From the NCBI GenBank assembly GCA_051453625.1, contig JBOZIK010000001.1, positions 274,284,736-274,348,735 on the forward strand: a DNA stretch of 64,000 nucleotides. The letters are read 5' to 3'. Within the stretch, counting starts at the first letter, position 1. Every line of letters starts with the position of its first letter. This stretch comes from Welwitschia mirabilis (lineage: Eukaryota; Gnetophyta; Gnetopsida; Welwitschiales). The notes under the pieces were generated by a model, which was not told the origin of the DNA, ran no database searches, and worked only from the letters and a program-made list of their open reading frames with translations. Of the stretch, positions 11,661-24,100 are shown piece after piece. Position numbers and translations under genes: made by a program.

Positions 11661-13170
11661 GGTGTAATTCCTTTGGTTGCGTCTAATATCTAATATAAAT
11701 AATAACAATGGATATTATATTAGGTCTACTTGTATTTAAATACAATAGACTTTCTATCATACTTTTATAAAGTTTTTGGTCCACATATCTTTCATGTTCA
11801 TCAAGACTGACCTTACATGAAGTTGACATATGTGTGTCAATTGATTTTTCATTTTCTAGTATACATCATTTGATCAAATCCCTTGGGTATTTGAATTGAA
11901 ATATAAAAATTCTATGTTTTATTTTTGATTTGAAGACCAAGAAACATGTAAACTTCTTTCAAACATACTCATTTCAAAATATGTTATCATAATGCTAGTG
12001 AATTCTTTTAAAAAAGTTTATTTAAGTCTTCAAAAATTATGTCATCTACATAGATTTAAATGATGATACAGTCTGTCTTAATATTTTTGATAAATAAAGT
12101 TTTATTCATAGCTCCACGAATGTAATCATTTTCATTACGAAATGTAGCTAGTTTTTAATATCAAGCCCTTGGAGCTTGTTTTAAATCCTTTTTGAGTATA
12201 TACACATGATTTTATTTTTTTGGATTTTTAAAACCTTGAGGTTGCTTCACATAAAAATTTTTCATTGAGATTTCTATTTAGAAAGGCATTTTTCACATCC
12301 ATCTAATAAAATTTAATGTTCTCAAAGGCTACATATGATAGAAATATTTTAATACTATTTAGTCTAGCCATTAGAGCAAATGTATCTCTTACATCTATTT
12401 CATTAATCTAGTTGCATCCTTGGGTCATTAATCTTATCTTATTCTTAATCACATTATTTTATTCATCACACTTATTCTTAAAGATCCATTTTATTCCCAT
12501 TACATTTTGATCTTTTTGTCTTTCTACAAGTTTTCAAACATTATTTCTTTAAATTATTGAAGTTAATATTGCATAACCATCATCAATTCTTCAATATATT
12601 CTACCTATTTAAACTTTTTGGGTTCAATTTGAGAGACATAACAAATGTGAACATAGAAGTTTTTTAGATAGTTTTTTATTTGAATCTTTGAGCTAACATC
12701 CAATAATGGACTCTAGTGGGTGATCTTTCAATTCTTTAAACATTTTNNNNNNNNNNNNNNNNNNNNNNNNNNNNNNNNNNNNNNNNNNNNNNNNNNNNNN
12801 NNNNNNNNNNNNNNNNNNNNNNNNNNNNNNNNNNNNNNNNNNNNNNGTTGCATCCTTAGGTTATTAATCTTATCTTATTCTTAATCACATTATTTTATTC
12901 ATCACACTTATTCTTAAAGATCCATTTTATTCCAATTACATTTTGATCTTTTTGTCTTTCTATAAGTTTTCAAACATTATTTCTTTGAATTGTTGAGGCT
13001 AATCTTGCATAACCATCATCAATTCTTCAATATATTCTACCTCTTTAAACTTTTTGGATTCAATTTGAGAGACATAACAAATGTGAAAATAGAAGTTTTT
13101 TAAAGAGTTTTTTATTTGAATCTTTGAGCAAACATCCAATAATGGACTCTAGTAGGTGATCTTTTAATTC
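11661..13170 (-). pseudogene. Element A reverse transcriptase, broken
   Basis: On the minus strand the landmarks run from NVMGIKWIFKNK (near 12500, repeated near 12930 across a gap) through MDVKNAFLN (12276-12302) to YVDDIIF (12032-12052), which contains the catalytic YVDD signature intact. Downstream follows an FEMS-type block and a region matching the connection to RNase H. Many stops and at least two frame changes are present, so no functional enzyme can be made. Positions 12412-12746 and 12847-13180 are duplicated flanks of a 100-N gap. Confidence 0.85.
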
Positions 13171-14278
13171 TTTAAACATTTTGAAAGTAACCTCTTAAGA
13201 TGACTCTTCTTTCTTTTTGATTATTACTCTTTTATTATGAAGGTTCTTGGAGTTATATTTTCTTCACCATTTAAAGGAAGAGTTCTTATACTAAACTCAT
13301 CTATTTAAAGATTTATAGATTGCTCCACTGTTAGACTTCATTTATTGAAAACTTGATAGGCTCTACTTCTGGTTAAGTATCCTTAAAAAAGTGTTTCATT
13401 ATCTTTGGACTTAAATTTACTCAAATGTTTTCTATCCTTTAACATAAATCATTTACTTCTAAAAACTTTAAAATATGAAACATTTTATTTTTTTCTCTTT
13501 CCAAAGCTTATAGTGGGTGTTATTAATACCTAATCTTAGATAGACTTTATTGATAATGTAGAAAGTAGTGCTTACTACTTTAGTCCAAAATGTTCTAGAA
13601 ACCTCCTTATCATTTAGCATTATTCTTAACATTTCTTAAAGAATTTAGTTTTTTTCTCTCTGCAATTCCGTTTTGTTGAGGAGTCTTTTAGGTTGAGAAC
13701 TGATGTTATTTACCATTATCTACATAATACTTCTCAAAAAGATGATTTTCAATTTCTCATCCATGGTTAGCTCTAATTGTTTTGATAGTGTATCCTTTCT
13801 CATTTTAGATTTTGTTACATATTTTAACACAACTTTTAAACGTTTTATCTTTATTTCCTAATAAAGCAATCCAAGTAAATCTAGAGTAATCATCAACCAT
13901 AGTCAATAAATATCATTTTCCTCTTATACTTTTAGTTTGGATAGAACCAATTAAGTCCATGTGAATGAGTTTAAGTGGCATTATTGAGGATACTATATCT
14001 TACTTTTATGAGAAGTTCTAACTTATTTTGCTTTTTCACAAGCATCACGTAGCCATATTTTTCAATGGTAATCTTGGGAATTCCTTTCACAATCTTCTTT
14101 ATAATAATGGTTTGAAGATGATCATAGTTCACATGTACTAATTATTGATGCCATAACTTTTCTTGATTTATATGATAAAAATAACAAGTAGATAAAGACT
14201 GATTAATGTTGTAAGCATCATGTATTCTATTTGCTTTAAAAAGAACATCATTTATTTTACCATGTCTGACTTCATACT
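13171..14278 (-). pseudogene. Element A integrase, broken
   Basis: On the minus strand the sequence passes from the pre-integrase zinc-binding region (around 14060-14250) into the catalytic core: an HMDLIGSIQTKS-type block near 13960, VDDYSRFTWIALL near 13890, and the copia hallmark TPQQNGIA at 13661-13684. The second catalytic Asp position reads Asn (codon 13766-13768, in RANHG), a loss of the DDE triad by a single G-to-A change. A stop follows in the next codon. The integrase lies upstream of RT in the transcript, as in Ty1/copia. Part of its 5' half is duplicated across the gap at 15371-15470. Confidence 0.85.
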
Positions 14279-14569
14279 TTAACTATCAAAAATGACTTTA
14301 TAACCTTTATCACAAATATGACTAATACTTAGTAAATTATGTTTAATATCATTCACATATAAAACCTCATTAATTTTAGGCATGTTACCTTTACTAATGT
14401 TTCTAATCCCTTCAATCTTTGCTTTCCTATTAACCCCAAACATTACTTGTCCTCTATCAAAGTCATCCAAATTTTGGAATCTTAATTTGTCACTTGACAT
14501 GTATTGATAACAACTAGTATCCAAGTACAAGAAAGTTTTATTTGATACTTTAAAAGTTATTTGGATCAA
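14279..14569 (-). pseudogene. Element A protease to pre-integrase segment, copy 1
   Basis: This open stretch of 96 codons contains the copia aspartic protease active-site region followed by the GAG-pre-integrase block NDIKHNLLSISHICDKGYK. The catalytic triplet D-S/T-G reads DTS here (LYLDTSCYQY), so the Gly of the flap-proximal triplet is lost. The homologous copy at 15771-16049, on the other side of the gap, keeps DSG. The two copies differ at several percent of bases, so they may come from different haplotypes or different element copies. Confidence 0.8.
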
Positions 14570-14697
14570 TAAACATTTTAAATTATTAGCCCTTACTAAC
14601 TTAGTCCATTTAGATCATTATGGTATACATCCCCTTTAAATAAATTTAATGGAAAAGTACTAACAAAATTTGTAAAAAGAATTAACTTTCTAGCATT

Positions 14698-14739
14698 GCA
14701 AAATAATTTTGAATGACTTGTCTTTCTACAAAAATGACA
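14698..14739 (-). other. Second CCHC zinc knuckle of element A
   Basis: Translation on minus reads CHFCRKTSHSKLFC, a perfect C-X2-C-X4-H-X4-C spacing, between the gag-proximal knuckle and the protease. It recurs at 16216-16257 in the duplicated copy. Two knuckles per polyprotein fit the Sirevirus-type gag-pol assignment. Confidence 0.7.
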
Positions 14740-15087
14740 TGTAATTTTTAACACATATTTATTTTTCCTTATTACCTAATTCAACTAATTGTGTGATTTT
14801 TAAGAGATAAAGCCAATACCTTTATTGTTATGAATTGGTCTTTGTATCCTAGGCATTTATGCCAATTTACTTAAACTATTTGAAAATTTATTTACAAAGT
14901 GAGATAATTTTTTACCTCTTGAGTAAGTTTTCATTTTTCTATTTAAACCATCACGTACTTTATTTCTAACTCTTTCTTTTTCCTTATTCAAAGCCTTCAC
15001 TATCTAGTTTAATTTGTTGATTTGTTATGCCAAATTTTCACATTCTGAATAGAGTTCTTGACAAGTTTCTTCTAGTTCCTTTTAATC

Positions 15088-15326
15088 TTATTCAATAAGA
15101 TCTAGATCATTTGGTTTTATTAAGCAAGGAATATTATTTATGGAAGGATCTATTACCATCAAAGAAAGTCTTTTGTCTCCATTTGACTCTTGGTTTGAGC
15201 TACTATCATCTTTTTCATCTACATTATCCAGATGAAAATGAAGGACAGTGTCTTGGATTTCCTCTAATTCCTTCTGTTGTTTGGACATTTGTTTATAGCA
15301 TGTCCATATCCCTTACAAGAATAGCA
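15088..15326 (-). pseudogene. Element A gag C-terminus with first zinc knuckle, copy 1
   Basis: The knuckle CYSCKGYGHAINKC lies at 15285-15326 on minus, a C-X2-C-X4-H-X4-C nucleic-acid-binding motif of the nucleocapsid part of Gag. It is followed, after a one-base frame change, by an open acidic linker (15288-15088) rich in Asp, Glu and Ser. Such a linker is usual between Gag and protease in this lineage. The plus-strand frame at 15111-15506 is only its shadow. Confidence 0.75.
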
Positions 15327-15470
15327 TTGAATCTCCTTTTCTTTTTTTTAGATCTATTTTTAGTTTGGAANNNNNNNNNNNNNNNNNNNNNNNNNNNNNN
15401 NNNNNNNNNNNNNNNNNNNNNNNNNNNNNNNNNNNNNNNNNNNNNNNNNNNNNNNNNNNNNNNNNNNNNN

Positions 15471-16890
15471 CAAGTCCATGTGAATGAGTTTAAGTGGCAT
15501 TATTGAGGATATTGTATTTTACTTTTATGAGAAGTCCTAACTTATTTTGCTTTTTGACAAGCATCACGTGGCCATATTTTTCAATGGTAATCTTGGGGAT
15601 TCCTTTCACAATCTTTTTTATAATAATGATTTCGATATTATCATAGTTCACATGTACTAATTGTTGATGCCATAACTTTTCTTGATTTATATGATAAAAA
15701 TAACAAGTAGATAAAGACTAATTAATTTTGTAAGCATTATGTATTCTATTTGCTTTAAAAAGAACATCATTTATTTTATCATGTCTAACTTCATACTTTG
15801 ACTATCAAAAATGACTTTATAACCTTTATTACAAATATGACTAATACTCAGTAAATTATGTTTAAGATCATTTACATATAAAACCTCATTAATTCTAGGC
15901 ATGTTACCTTCACTAATTCTTCTAATCCCTTCAATCTTTACTTTTCTGTTATCCCCAAACATTACTTGTTCTTCATCAAAGTCATCCAAATTTTGGAATC
16001 TTAATTTATCACTTGTTATGTATTGAGAACAACCACTATCCAAGTACAATAAAGTTTTATTTAATACTTTAAAATTATTTGGATCAATAAACTTTTTAAA
16101 TTATCAGCCCTTACTAACTTAGTCCATTTGGACTATTGTGGTATACATCCCCTTTGAATAAATTTAAATGGAAAAGCACTAATAAAATTTGAAAAAGCAT
16201 TAACTTTCTAGCATTGCAAAATAATTTTGAATGACTTGTCTTTTTACAAAAATGACATGTAATTTTTAACACATATTTATTTTGCCATATTACCTAGTTC
16301 AACTGATTACATGATTTTTAAGAGATGAAGCCAATACCTTTCTTGTTATGAATTGGTCTTTGTATCCTAGGCATTTGGTCCTATTTACTTAAACTATTTG
16401 AAAATTTATTTACAAAGTGAGATAATTTTTTACCTCTTGAGTAAGTTTTGATTTTTCTATTTAAACCATCATGTACTTTATTTTTAACTCTTTCTTTTTT
16501 CTTATTTAGAGCCTTTACTATCTTGTTAAGTTTGTTGCTTTGTTTTGGTAAATTTTCACATTCTGAATAGAGTTCTTGACAAGTGTCTTCCAGTTCCTTT
16601 TAATCTTCTTCAATAAGATCTAGATCATTTGGTTCTATTAAGTAAGGCATATTATTTATAAAAGGAACTATTACCATCAAAGAAAGTCTTCTGTCTCCAT
16701 CTGACTCTTGGTTTGAGCTACTATCATCTTTTACATCTATATTATCGAGATGGCAATGAAGGATAATGTCTTGGATTTCCTATAATTTTTTCTGTTGTTT
16801 GGACATTTGTTTATAACATGTCCATATTCCTTACAAGCATAGCATTGGATCTTCTTTTCTTTTTTTTAGATCTATTTTTAGTTTGGAATG
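15471..16890 (-). repeat. Duplicate of 13951-15370 across a 100-N gap
   Basis: This segment repeats integrase start, protease and gag end. It contains protease frame 16049-15771 (YLDSGCSQYI, catalytic DSG intact; pre-integrase NDLKHNLLSISHICNKGYK), second knuckle 16216-16257 and first knuckle 16803-16844. The left contig's end and the right contig's start dovetail with this copy exactly at the gap edges. It is therefore probably a contig overlap that was not merged, or a join of two element copies. By eye the copies differ at around one base in fifteen, high for alleles. Confidence 0.75.
16803..16844 (-). other. First zinc knuckle of element A, copy 2
   Basis: Minus-strand translation is CYACKEYGHVINKC, with perfect C-X2-C-X4-H-X4-C spacing. 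It corresponds to 15285-15326 in the other copy. Confidence 0.75.
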
Positions 16891-17265
16891 AATATTGTTT
16901 ATTCCCTTACTTGGTTTACCTTCTCTCTTTCTTCTGTGTAAGAATTTTTTAAATCTCCTTACTAAAAGAGTAACCTGATCCTTATCAAAGTCTTCATCTA
17001 ATTTNNNNNNNNNNNNNNNNNNNNNNNNNNNNNNNNNNNNNNNNNNNNNNNNNNNNNNNNNNNNNNNNNNNNNNNNNNNNNNNNNNNNNNNNNNNNNNNN
17101 NNNNNNNNNNNNNNNNNNNNNNNNNNNNNNNNNNNNNNNNNNNNNNNNNNNNNNNNNNNNNNNNNNNNNNNNNNNNNNNNNNNNNNNNNNNNNNNNNNNN
17201 NNNNNNNNNNNNNNNNNNNNNNNNNNNNNNNNNNNNNNNNNNNNNNNNNNNNNNNNNNNNNNNNN

Positions 17266-17714
17266 GAACTCTTGTAGAGTCTCTTATTCTTCCATGTGAA
17301 TATCATCAAATTTGAAGATGAGTATCTATATCTTTGCTTTTTTTATAGTAGATGTTCCTTCGTGTGCTATTTAGGAATATGCCAAGATTATTTGACATGT
17401 TCCAAGTTTCCAATCCTTTTGAATTCATCTACACACACTGCATAAAAAATAGCTTTAAGAACACATGCATTTAAAGTAGCCTTGGCTTTGTCAGTAGGGG
17501 TCCATTTATCTTGAGATTTTTCCACCACTATGGTGGTTTCATTACTATCAATTTTAGACAGTGAGTGCATGAAATATCTATTATAGATTACCTCCTCTAT
17601 ATCTACATCTATGGATCTAAGGAAGATTCTCATATGGGCCTCTGAGTAAGCATAGTTTAACCCATTAAACATGGGTAGTCTTCCAGTAGAGAGGTTATTA
17701 GAAGGATTACTCAT
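17266..17714 (-). pseudogene. Element A gag, N-terminal part
   Basis: The start is ATG at 17712-17714, 43 bases inside the primer site. The N-terminus is MSNPSNNLSTGRLPMFNGLN followed by an NYAY motif and MRIFLRSID, typical of copia Gag of the SIRE type. The open frame runs to 17388. The same protein then continues with a frame change as IAHEGT...FKFDDIHMEE up to the 261-N gap at 17005-17265, which hides the middle of gag. Gag forms the virus-like particle. A Trp expected after NYAY is missing. Element B has the homologous region at 43488-43911. Confidence 0.8.
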
Positions 17715-17757
17715 ATTTAGAGCTTAGAAGTCTAGATCTATTAGGATATATTGATGA

Positions 17758-17778
17758 CTCAATCTTGTTCTAATACCA
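17758..17778 (-). other. Primer binding site of element A
   Basis: On minus, two bases inside the 5' LTR, the sequence TGGTATTAGAACAAGATTGAG resembles the complement of the initiator-methionine tRNA 3' end (TGGTATCAGAGC type). It carries a C-to-T and a G-to-A change. This is the usual copia primer and fixes the inner LTR boundary at 17781. Confidence 0.75.
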
Positions 17779-17780
17779 AA

Positions 17781-19348
17781 TGAAAGATCTAAAACCCTAG
17801 ATTAGGGGGGTGAATAGGATTCAACAAAAATAAATTAATTGAATAATCTATCTTTACAAAGTATTAAATATTAAAAATATTTGTGTAAATGAAATACCAA
17901 AAATGATCTGAAAGAAAAATAGATGAAAACATAAAATACTAATGAAGACAGATACATAATTTATAATGGTTGGAAAAACCTCCTAATCCACTCTTGGTAA
18001 TTAGCTTCTACCCAAGACTAATCCAGATCTTTATTACTCACTTTCTAGATATCTCAAGTTCACTTGTAACCTTTTATAATTGGACTTTTTAGAGGCTCAG
18101 TCTCAATCTTTCGAGAGAATTCTTTCTAGTATCAATAGTATGCCATAATACATAGGCTTCACTAGATCTAAGATACAGTAATGATTGTACTACACTATCT
18201 GAAATGATACCATAAATATAAGTACATATAGTGCAAATTGATTAACCAAACGACTAATAATCAAAAATATTCTCATTCGATTTTTAGTCAAGTAGGAGTG
18301 GTATAATAATTTTGATAGGAGATACATTTAGGGTTCTACTAGTAGATCTAATTCTCTAATAGATAAAATAGGAATGCAATGGCTAGAAAAAATCCCATTT
18401 TTATTATGATCAGTCAATCCCTCAAAATATCAAGTCGACCCATTAAGTTATATCACNNNNNNNNNNTTTACATGTTTAGTTAACCCCATTTGGGCTCCAG
18501 TCGACTGCATGTTTAGTTGACCACATTTTGATCTGGTTGATTTCATATGAAGAAAAGTAAAAAACAACATGTTTATCTAGGTCTGGTTGATCCCCCAGTA
18601 ATCTATTTAACCCCTTGATAACAAATTTGAAAACATTTTTAGTTCAAGTCCAATTGGTCCCTTGATAAATCCGATCAACCCCTTGATGAGCAAATGTGAG
18701 AAATTATTGTACAGGTTCGATTGACCTCTTAGGAATTTGGTTGATTCTTCAGTAATCTAATTTTAACAATTNNNNNNNNNNNNNNNNNNNNNNNNNNNNN
18801 NNNNNNNNNNNNNNNNNNNNNNNNNNNNNNNNNNNNNNNNNNNNNNNNNNNNNNNNNNNNNNNNNNNNNNNCCGTCGACCGCATGTTTAGTTGACTGCAT
18901 TTTTTTTTGGTTGATTTCATATGAAAAAAAGTAAAAAACAACATGTTTATCTAGGTCTGGTTGATCCCCCAGTAATCTAGTTGACCCCTTGATAACAAAG
19001 TTGAAAACTTTTTTAGTTCAAGTCCAACTGATTCCTTGATAAATCCGATCGATCCCTTGATGAGCAGCTGTGATAAATTATTGTACAGGTTTGATCGACC
19101 TCTTAGTAATTTGGTCGATCCTTTAGTAATCTAATTTTAACAATTCTTCGTATAGGTTCAGTTAACCCCTTAGGAATCCTAATGGCTCCTTTAAGGGACC
19201 GTAACTTATTAGGTTCAAGCAAGGCTAGTGATAAAAGTTTATTTCTTTTGACCTACAAGAATTAAGATTTTCTGTAAGAAACATAATACTTTTTTCTAAA
19301 CTAGAAAATGTTTGTTTAACATCAACTTGGCAAATTATAATGTAATGA
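17781..19348 (-). repeat. 5' LTR of copia element A
   Basis: It pairs with the LTR at 5753-7300. The inner end (TG on plus) is at 17781 and the outer end lies just before ATGTT at 19349. The part from about 18410 to 19200 is the upstream promoter half and holds many GTYRACC-like motifs, for example around 18500, 18590 and 19090. Positions 18499-18771 and 18872-19155 duplicate each other across a 100-N gap, so the true length is again close to 1.2 kb. Confidence 0.8.
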
Positions 19349-19353
19349 ATGTT
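19349..19353. repeat. Target-site duplication, right, of element A
   Basis: ATGTT matches 5748-5752 and restores the R sequence found uninterrupted near 23517. Confidence 0.75.
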
Positions 19354-20070
19354 TTATTTCTTTTATAACTCATTTTGTGGTAAGTTAGAGTTAACTTTCA
19401 AGTCAAATGTGTTAAAATTTAATGAAAATCTTATTTAAGTCATATAGTTGGCTATATCTATTTGAAGAATATTGTCTTTCAAGTGCTCTATGTTGATTAT
19501 AATTTATTATACATTTTTTAAAAATGGAGTAAGATGTTAAATTACTCATTTATGTCCATATTATATGACTTTAAGTAATAAAATTTTTAAGTAAAATTAT
19601 CTTTGTATAAACATGACTTTAGTAGATTTAACTAGGTAAACTCTCTTACTTACTCATTTGAGTTATAGATAATCTTTAAACTCATGATAAATATTTATAA
19701 AAAATTATTTCTTTCTATTTTACTATATTTTCCTTTCCACATCTTATAAAATTATTCCTTTACAAATGTAGTCCTTGATGTTAACTATGAGTCATGCATT
19801 TTCATTACTTGTATATCACTTAAGAGAAATAGTTGTTTTGTCATATAAAGTGATAATTTAATAATACAAAATTAATATTTCTATATAAATTTATATCAAG
19901 TCTATACTAATTCAATACTTTTGTGATTTTATTATATATGAAATTTAACCCAAGAGATTTTTATGATTTAAATTAAATTATTTATAATTGATTTTCTTTC
20001 CTTGAGTTAAATTATTATGTTACATACTTATTTATTTTGTGAAGTCTTAAATTGTGATATTCTCATTTTA
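19354..20070 (+). repeat. Repeat R, copy 1, right part
   Basis: It continues repeat R after the element A insertion and aligns with 24205-24890: 'tttataactcattttgtgg', then 'caagtcaaatgtgttaaaat', then 'gtcatgcattttcattactt' near 19790 against 24630. No coding region is visible. Confidence 0.65.
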
Positions 20071-21179
20071 AAAATTGATTTTTCCCCAAAAATTTTATAT
20101 CATTATTCAAAATAATTGTTATTTCTATATGAAATATTATCATGATTAGATCATTCTTAGGAAAATTTTTCATATAGTAATAAAGTTTTACATGTTAATT
20201 CTTATGTTTATTTATTTTTTAGAAAGTTAAAATATGAATGGAAATATCCTTTTATCTATATTCATGTATTTCATTTTAGAAATACTAATAATCAAGATTC
20301 TAAGGCTAGTCATGTTCAAAGAGTAAAAAATCTGCACTCAAGTTATTCATTAACCAAAATTTTAATAAATTCATAATTTATTTTGATGCATATTTTCAAT
20401 GTCAATGTAATAAAATATAAAAAATTACAAAATAAAAAAATTATTTCTGATTTTTTAAACTTAAAAATATTAGTACCTTTTTAAATGATAAGATCTATGG
20501 GTCTAACATAGTCACATTTAGAAGGGTTGTAAGCTTTGGGAAGGATCTATTCCTATCTATTTTCTAAAAATTATCAATCTGTAAAAATATTTTCTTTTTT
20601 TTAATTATTAATTTTTCTTTTTTCTTTAATAAATCATAATCAAGCTATGTATTTTTCACCCAAAAACCCTAGATTTTTTCCAATTTATGGGAGCGCTTTG
20701 ATGTTTGTATTAGAGTGAAAGATTTTTTTGTGCTTCACTCTTATCTTTATCAATGTTTTATATGCATTTAATGCTTGATAATTTTACATATGATAGTTTT
20801 TTTTTTCATCTATAAAATTTGTACACTTCGCTATCTTATATACTATTGTATTATGACATGATATTTTTAATGTATTTCATTTTATCTTTCTTGTGTTTAT
20901 ATTTCTATTTTCTTTTTTCAAATGAATAAAACTTAATAATGATTTTTACTTTACTTTGTAGATTAATAAATAAAAAAGGTTTTTAATGTCTGTGCATTTT
21001 ATTCACTATCTCCTATGACATATATATCATTATTCTTTTATAATTATTAGAATTATTGTTTTATAAGTTATTGTATTTACAAGGCCAACACTTAGATCCA
21101 CAACCATCTACTTGAGCTACAAACATCTTGGTTATTGGTGTAAACATATTAATTATTTGTAGGCTTTAATCCTCTTATC
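20071..21179. other. Unassigned AT-rich stretch
   Basis: I see no gene, no tandem array and no match to the other repeats. It may be the distal part of repeat R, since the second R copy is cut short on this side by the gag remnant at 24861. Confidence 0.4.
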
Positions 21180-24100
21180 ATTATCAAGTGCATGAGGATT
21201 ACAAGGAGACTAGTTGAGGAATGTAATAAAGCCTAAATTTTTAATGAAATAAGGTATTAATAGTCATAATTTTGCATTGCTTTTCAAAGTATAATACTAC
21301 ACTAAGAGGTATTTTTGTACTTTTCAGGTGATAGATATCCCAAACACTCAATGATCTTAAAATGATGCATTATGATATAGTTTGAGGCTATTTGTGATGA
21401 TCATGATAAGGAGGTTAAAATTAAGGGTAAAATTGTCGAGCATGAAGGAAGAGTTTAATCTATTAACTCTATACATGATTCATACTTCCTTTTTAATTAT
21501 TACTTCTTATCCACTTGTTGATGTAATAATTCTAACTCACTTTGACATTAGATGCATGACATTGAATGATATCAAATCCTTTTAGAACATTAGTGTCTTA
21601 GAAATTTATATTTTGGGAGTCATAATTTATTCATTTCTAGCCATTTTTTAGTTAAATTTAATGTTTAATGTTTTCATATAATATTAGTTATGATAGAAAA
21701 ACTTAAGTTAATTTATTTTTTTTAAGTCAAGCTAGTTGTTTTCAAACTACTTTTGGCACTATAGCACTACATCCATGAGTGAAATAGCATTGTGGTATCA
21801 TGAGATAGTTTTGTCAAGTTATGCATAAATCACATGTAGAAATTTAATGGTTATGGTAACTCCTCGACCTAAACTTGACCCACGATAACTCANNNNNNNN
21901 NNNNNNNNNNNNNNNNNNNNNNNNNNNNNNNNNNNNNNTCAATTTTATACCATTTTAAATCTCTCAATTTGAATTTAATCCATTCTTAAACATTGAAAGA
22001 AAATTTTCTACTATAATCCTCTCTTATTTCTTCATTTTCAAATTTTTAGCTCCAAAGGCTTATTCATTCCTCATTCTCATCTTTTATAGTCACATACATT
22101 TATTTTCATCCTCTTACATTTCAATTTCTAGTACATTTTCTCCCATTTTCATCGATCTATAGGGCATTACAGTGGTAATGACGTGCATGTGAATGGATGG
22201 TGTAGGTGGAGGGGAAGGAATCAGATCTTCTAAAACTTTGAATGAAGACTAATAAAAAAGGTTATAATTTCATCTAAAGCTAATAAATGTTCTTTTCTTT
22301 TAATTTTTATGCTTTTGTTTACTTGATGTATGCATTTTCATTATGCTTTTCTTTTAATTCTATTAGACTTCTTATAGTATATGATATCTTTATGCTAATT
22401 GGATTGTTGTGAATTTAGTATATATCAAGAAATACTATAATTTTACATGGTAGATAATNNNNNNNNNNNNNNNNNNNNNNNNNNNNNNNNNNNNNNNNNN
22501 NNNNNNNNNNNNNNNNNNNNNNNNNNNNNNNNNNNNNNNNNNNNNNNNNNNNNNNNNNTATATATCATTAAATACTATAATTTTTCATGGTATATAATCT
22601 ATATTAAATAAATCATGTGTTTTATTATTATTCTCTCATCTCTCCTCCATTCCTCTTATTTCTTCTAGTACATTTCTCATAATTTTACTTTTTGTCCTAA
22701 GTAAATGATGATGAATTTCTGTTTTATTCTTTTCAATAGTAATATTTTATCTTGTAAATATATCATTTACTAATTTTTGAAATAAAAATTATACATTTTT
22801 TCATTAATTCTTCTCCCTTCTTTCTCCTCTTCTAAAAATCAAAGTAGACTAGTTAATTTCAGTTCTTGTTTTGACCATAATGCCTTCTCTGCAATTCCAA
22901 TGGTTTTAAAATTTTGTTAATAGATTTCTTTTATAATTTAAAGACTTTTATTCTTAAGGAATTAGAAACCAAATTCAGCCTTTAAAACCCCTTTTTCAAC
23001 CATTTACAATTAAAGTTATAGTTTTACTATAAATTTTTTTAAACTGTGAAATCTTTTTTTTTAAGTTAATAAAGTAAATTTCTCTATCATTATTAATGTA
23101 TTTTTAGACATTTAAGATTCTATCTTGTATTATGTTTTTGTGTACTTTTAGAATATGCAATCTTATTTTTCTCAAGTTTTCTAGTTTGTTTAATATACTT
23201 AATCAAAGTAGGGTTGACTATGATTTTTAAAAATTCTATTTAGATGAATTGTTTCTATTATTTTTAATTGATTCTATTTGGTCTTGAATTTTAGTTCTAT
23301 AAACTTATTTTAGGACATATTCTAAGTATCATAAACATTTGAATAATTTCTAAGTCCATCTTTCTAAATTTTCTCTTTCTATTTTTTTCCTTTACTCTCA
23401 ATCTTCTCTCTCTTTTTTCATGAAAATAACTTGAAATTAGCTAAGTATTAACTTGGTTCAATAAACAGTCATATACTAGTTCTTATAAATTACTTATTAA
23501 TTTGGACCTAACTTAAATGTTTCATTGTTTTATAACTAATTTCATATTAAATCAAAGTTATCCTTCAACTCAAATATGTCAATATTTAATAAAAATCTTA
23601 TTTAAGTTAAATGGTTTAGTATATTGATTTAAAGAATGTCATTTTTCAAGGGCTATCTTTTTATTTCAAGTAGTTGTACATTTTTTATAAAATGGAATGA
23701 TATGTTTAAATTATTCATTTNNNNNNNNNNNNNNNNNNNNNNNNNNNNNNNNNNNNNNNNNNNNNNNNNNNNNNNNNNNNNNNNNNNNNNNNNNNNNNNN
23801 NNNNNNNNNNNNNNNNNNNNGTACTTTTATAAGATGCAATCTAATTTTCTCAAGTTTTCTAGTTTTTTTAATATACTTAACCAAAGTAGGTTTGACTATG
23901 ATTTTTAAAAATTCTATTTAGATAATTTGTTTCTATTATTTTTAATTGATTCTATTTGGTCTTGAATTTTATTTCTATAAACTTATTTTAGGACATATGC
24001 TAAGTATCGTAAACATTTGAATAATTTCTAAGTCCATCTTTCTAAATTTCCTCTTTCTATCTTTTTCCTTTAATCTCAATTTTCTCTCTCTTTTTTCATG

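Larger units (their letters stand above)
5753..19348 (-). mobile_element. Ty1/copia retrotransposon A (Sirevirus-like, decayed)
   Basis: Read on the minus strand, the order is 5' LTR (19348-17781), primer binding site, gag, two CCHC zinc knuckles, aspartic protease, integrase, reverse transcriptase, RNase H, spacer, an extra 3' ORF, polypurine tract and 3' LTR (7300-5753). Integrase before RT defines Ty1/copia. The gag style, the second CCHC motif before the protease and the ORF after pol are typical of the Sirevirus (SIRE/Maximus) lineage. A 5-bp duplication, ATGTT, flanks it. The two LTRs agree at roughly four positions in five by eye, so the insertion is old. Stops and frameshifts interrupt every domain. 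The 13.6-kb span is inflated by several gap-flanking duplications and contains a 261-N gap inside gag, so the true length is probably some kilobases shorter. Confidence 0.85.

Noticed and set aside
17758-17778. A tRNA-Met gene fragment
   Set aside because: Only the short 3'-end complement is present, directly beside an LTR, which is the expected primer binding site.
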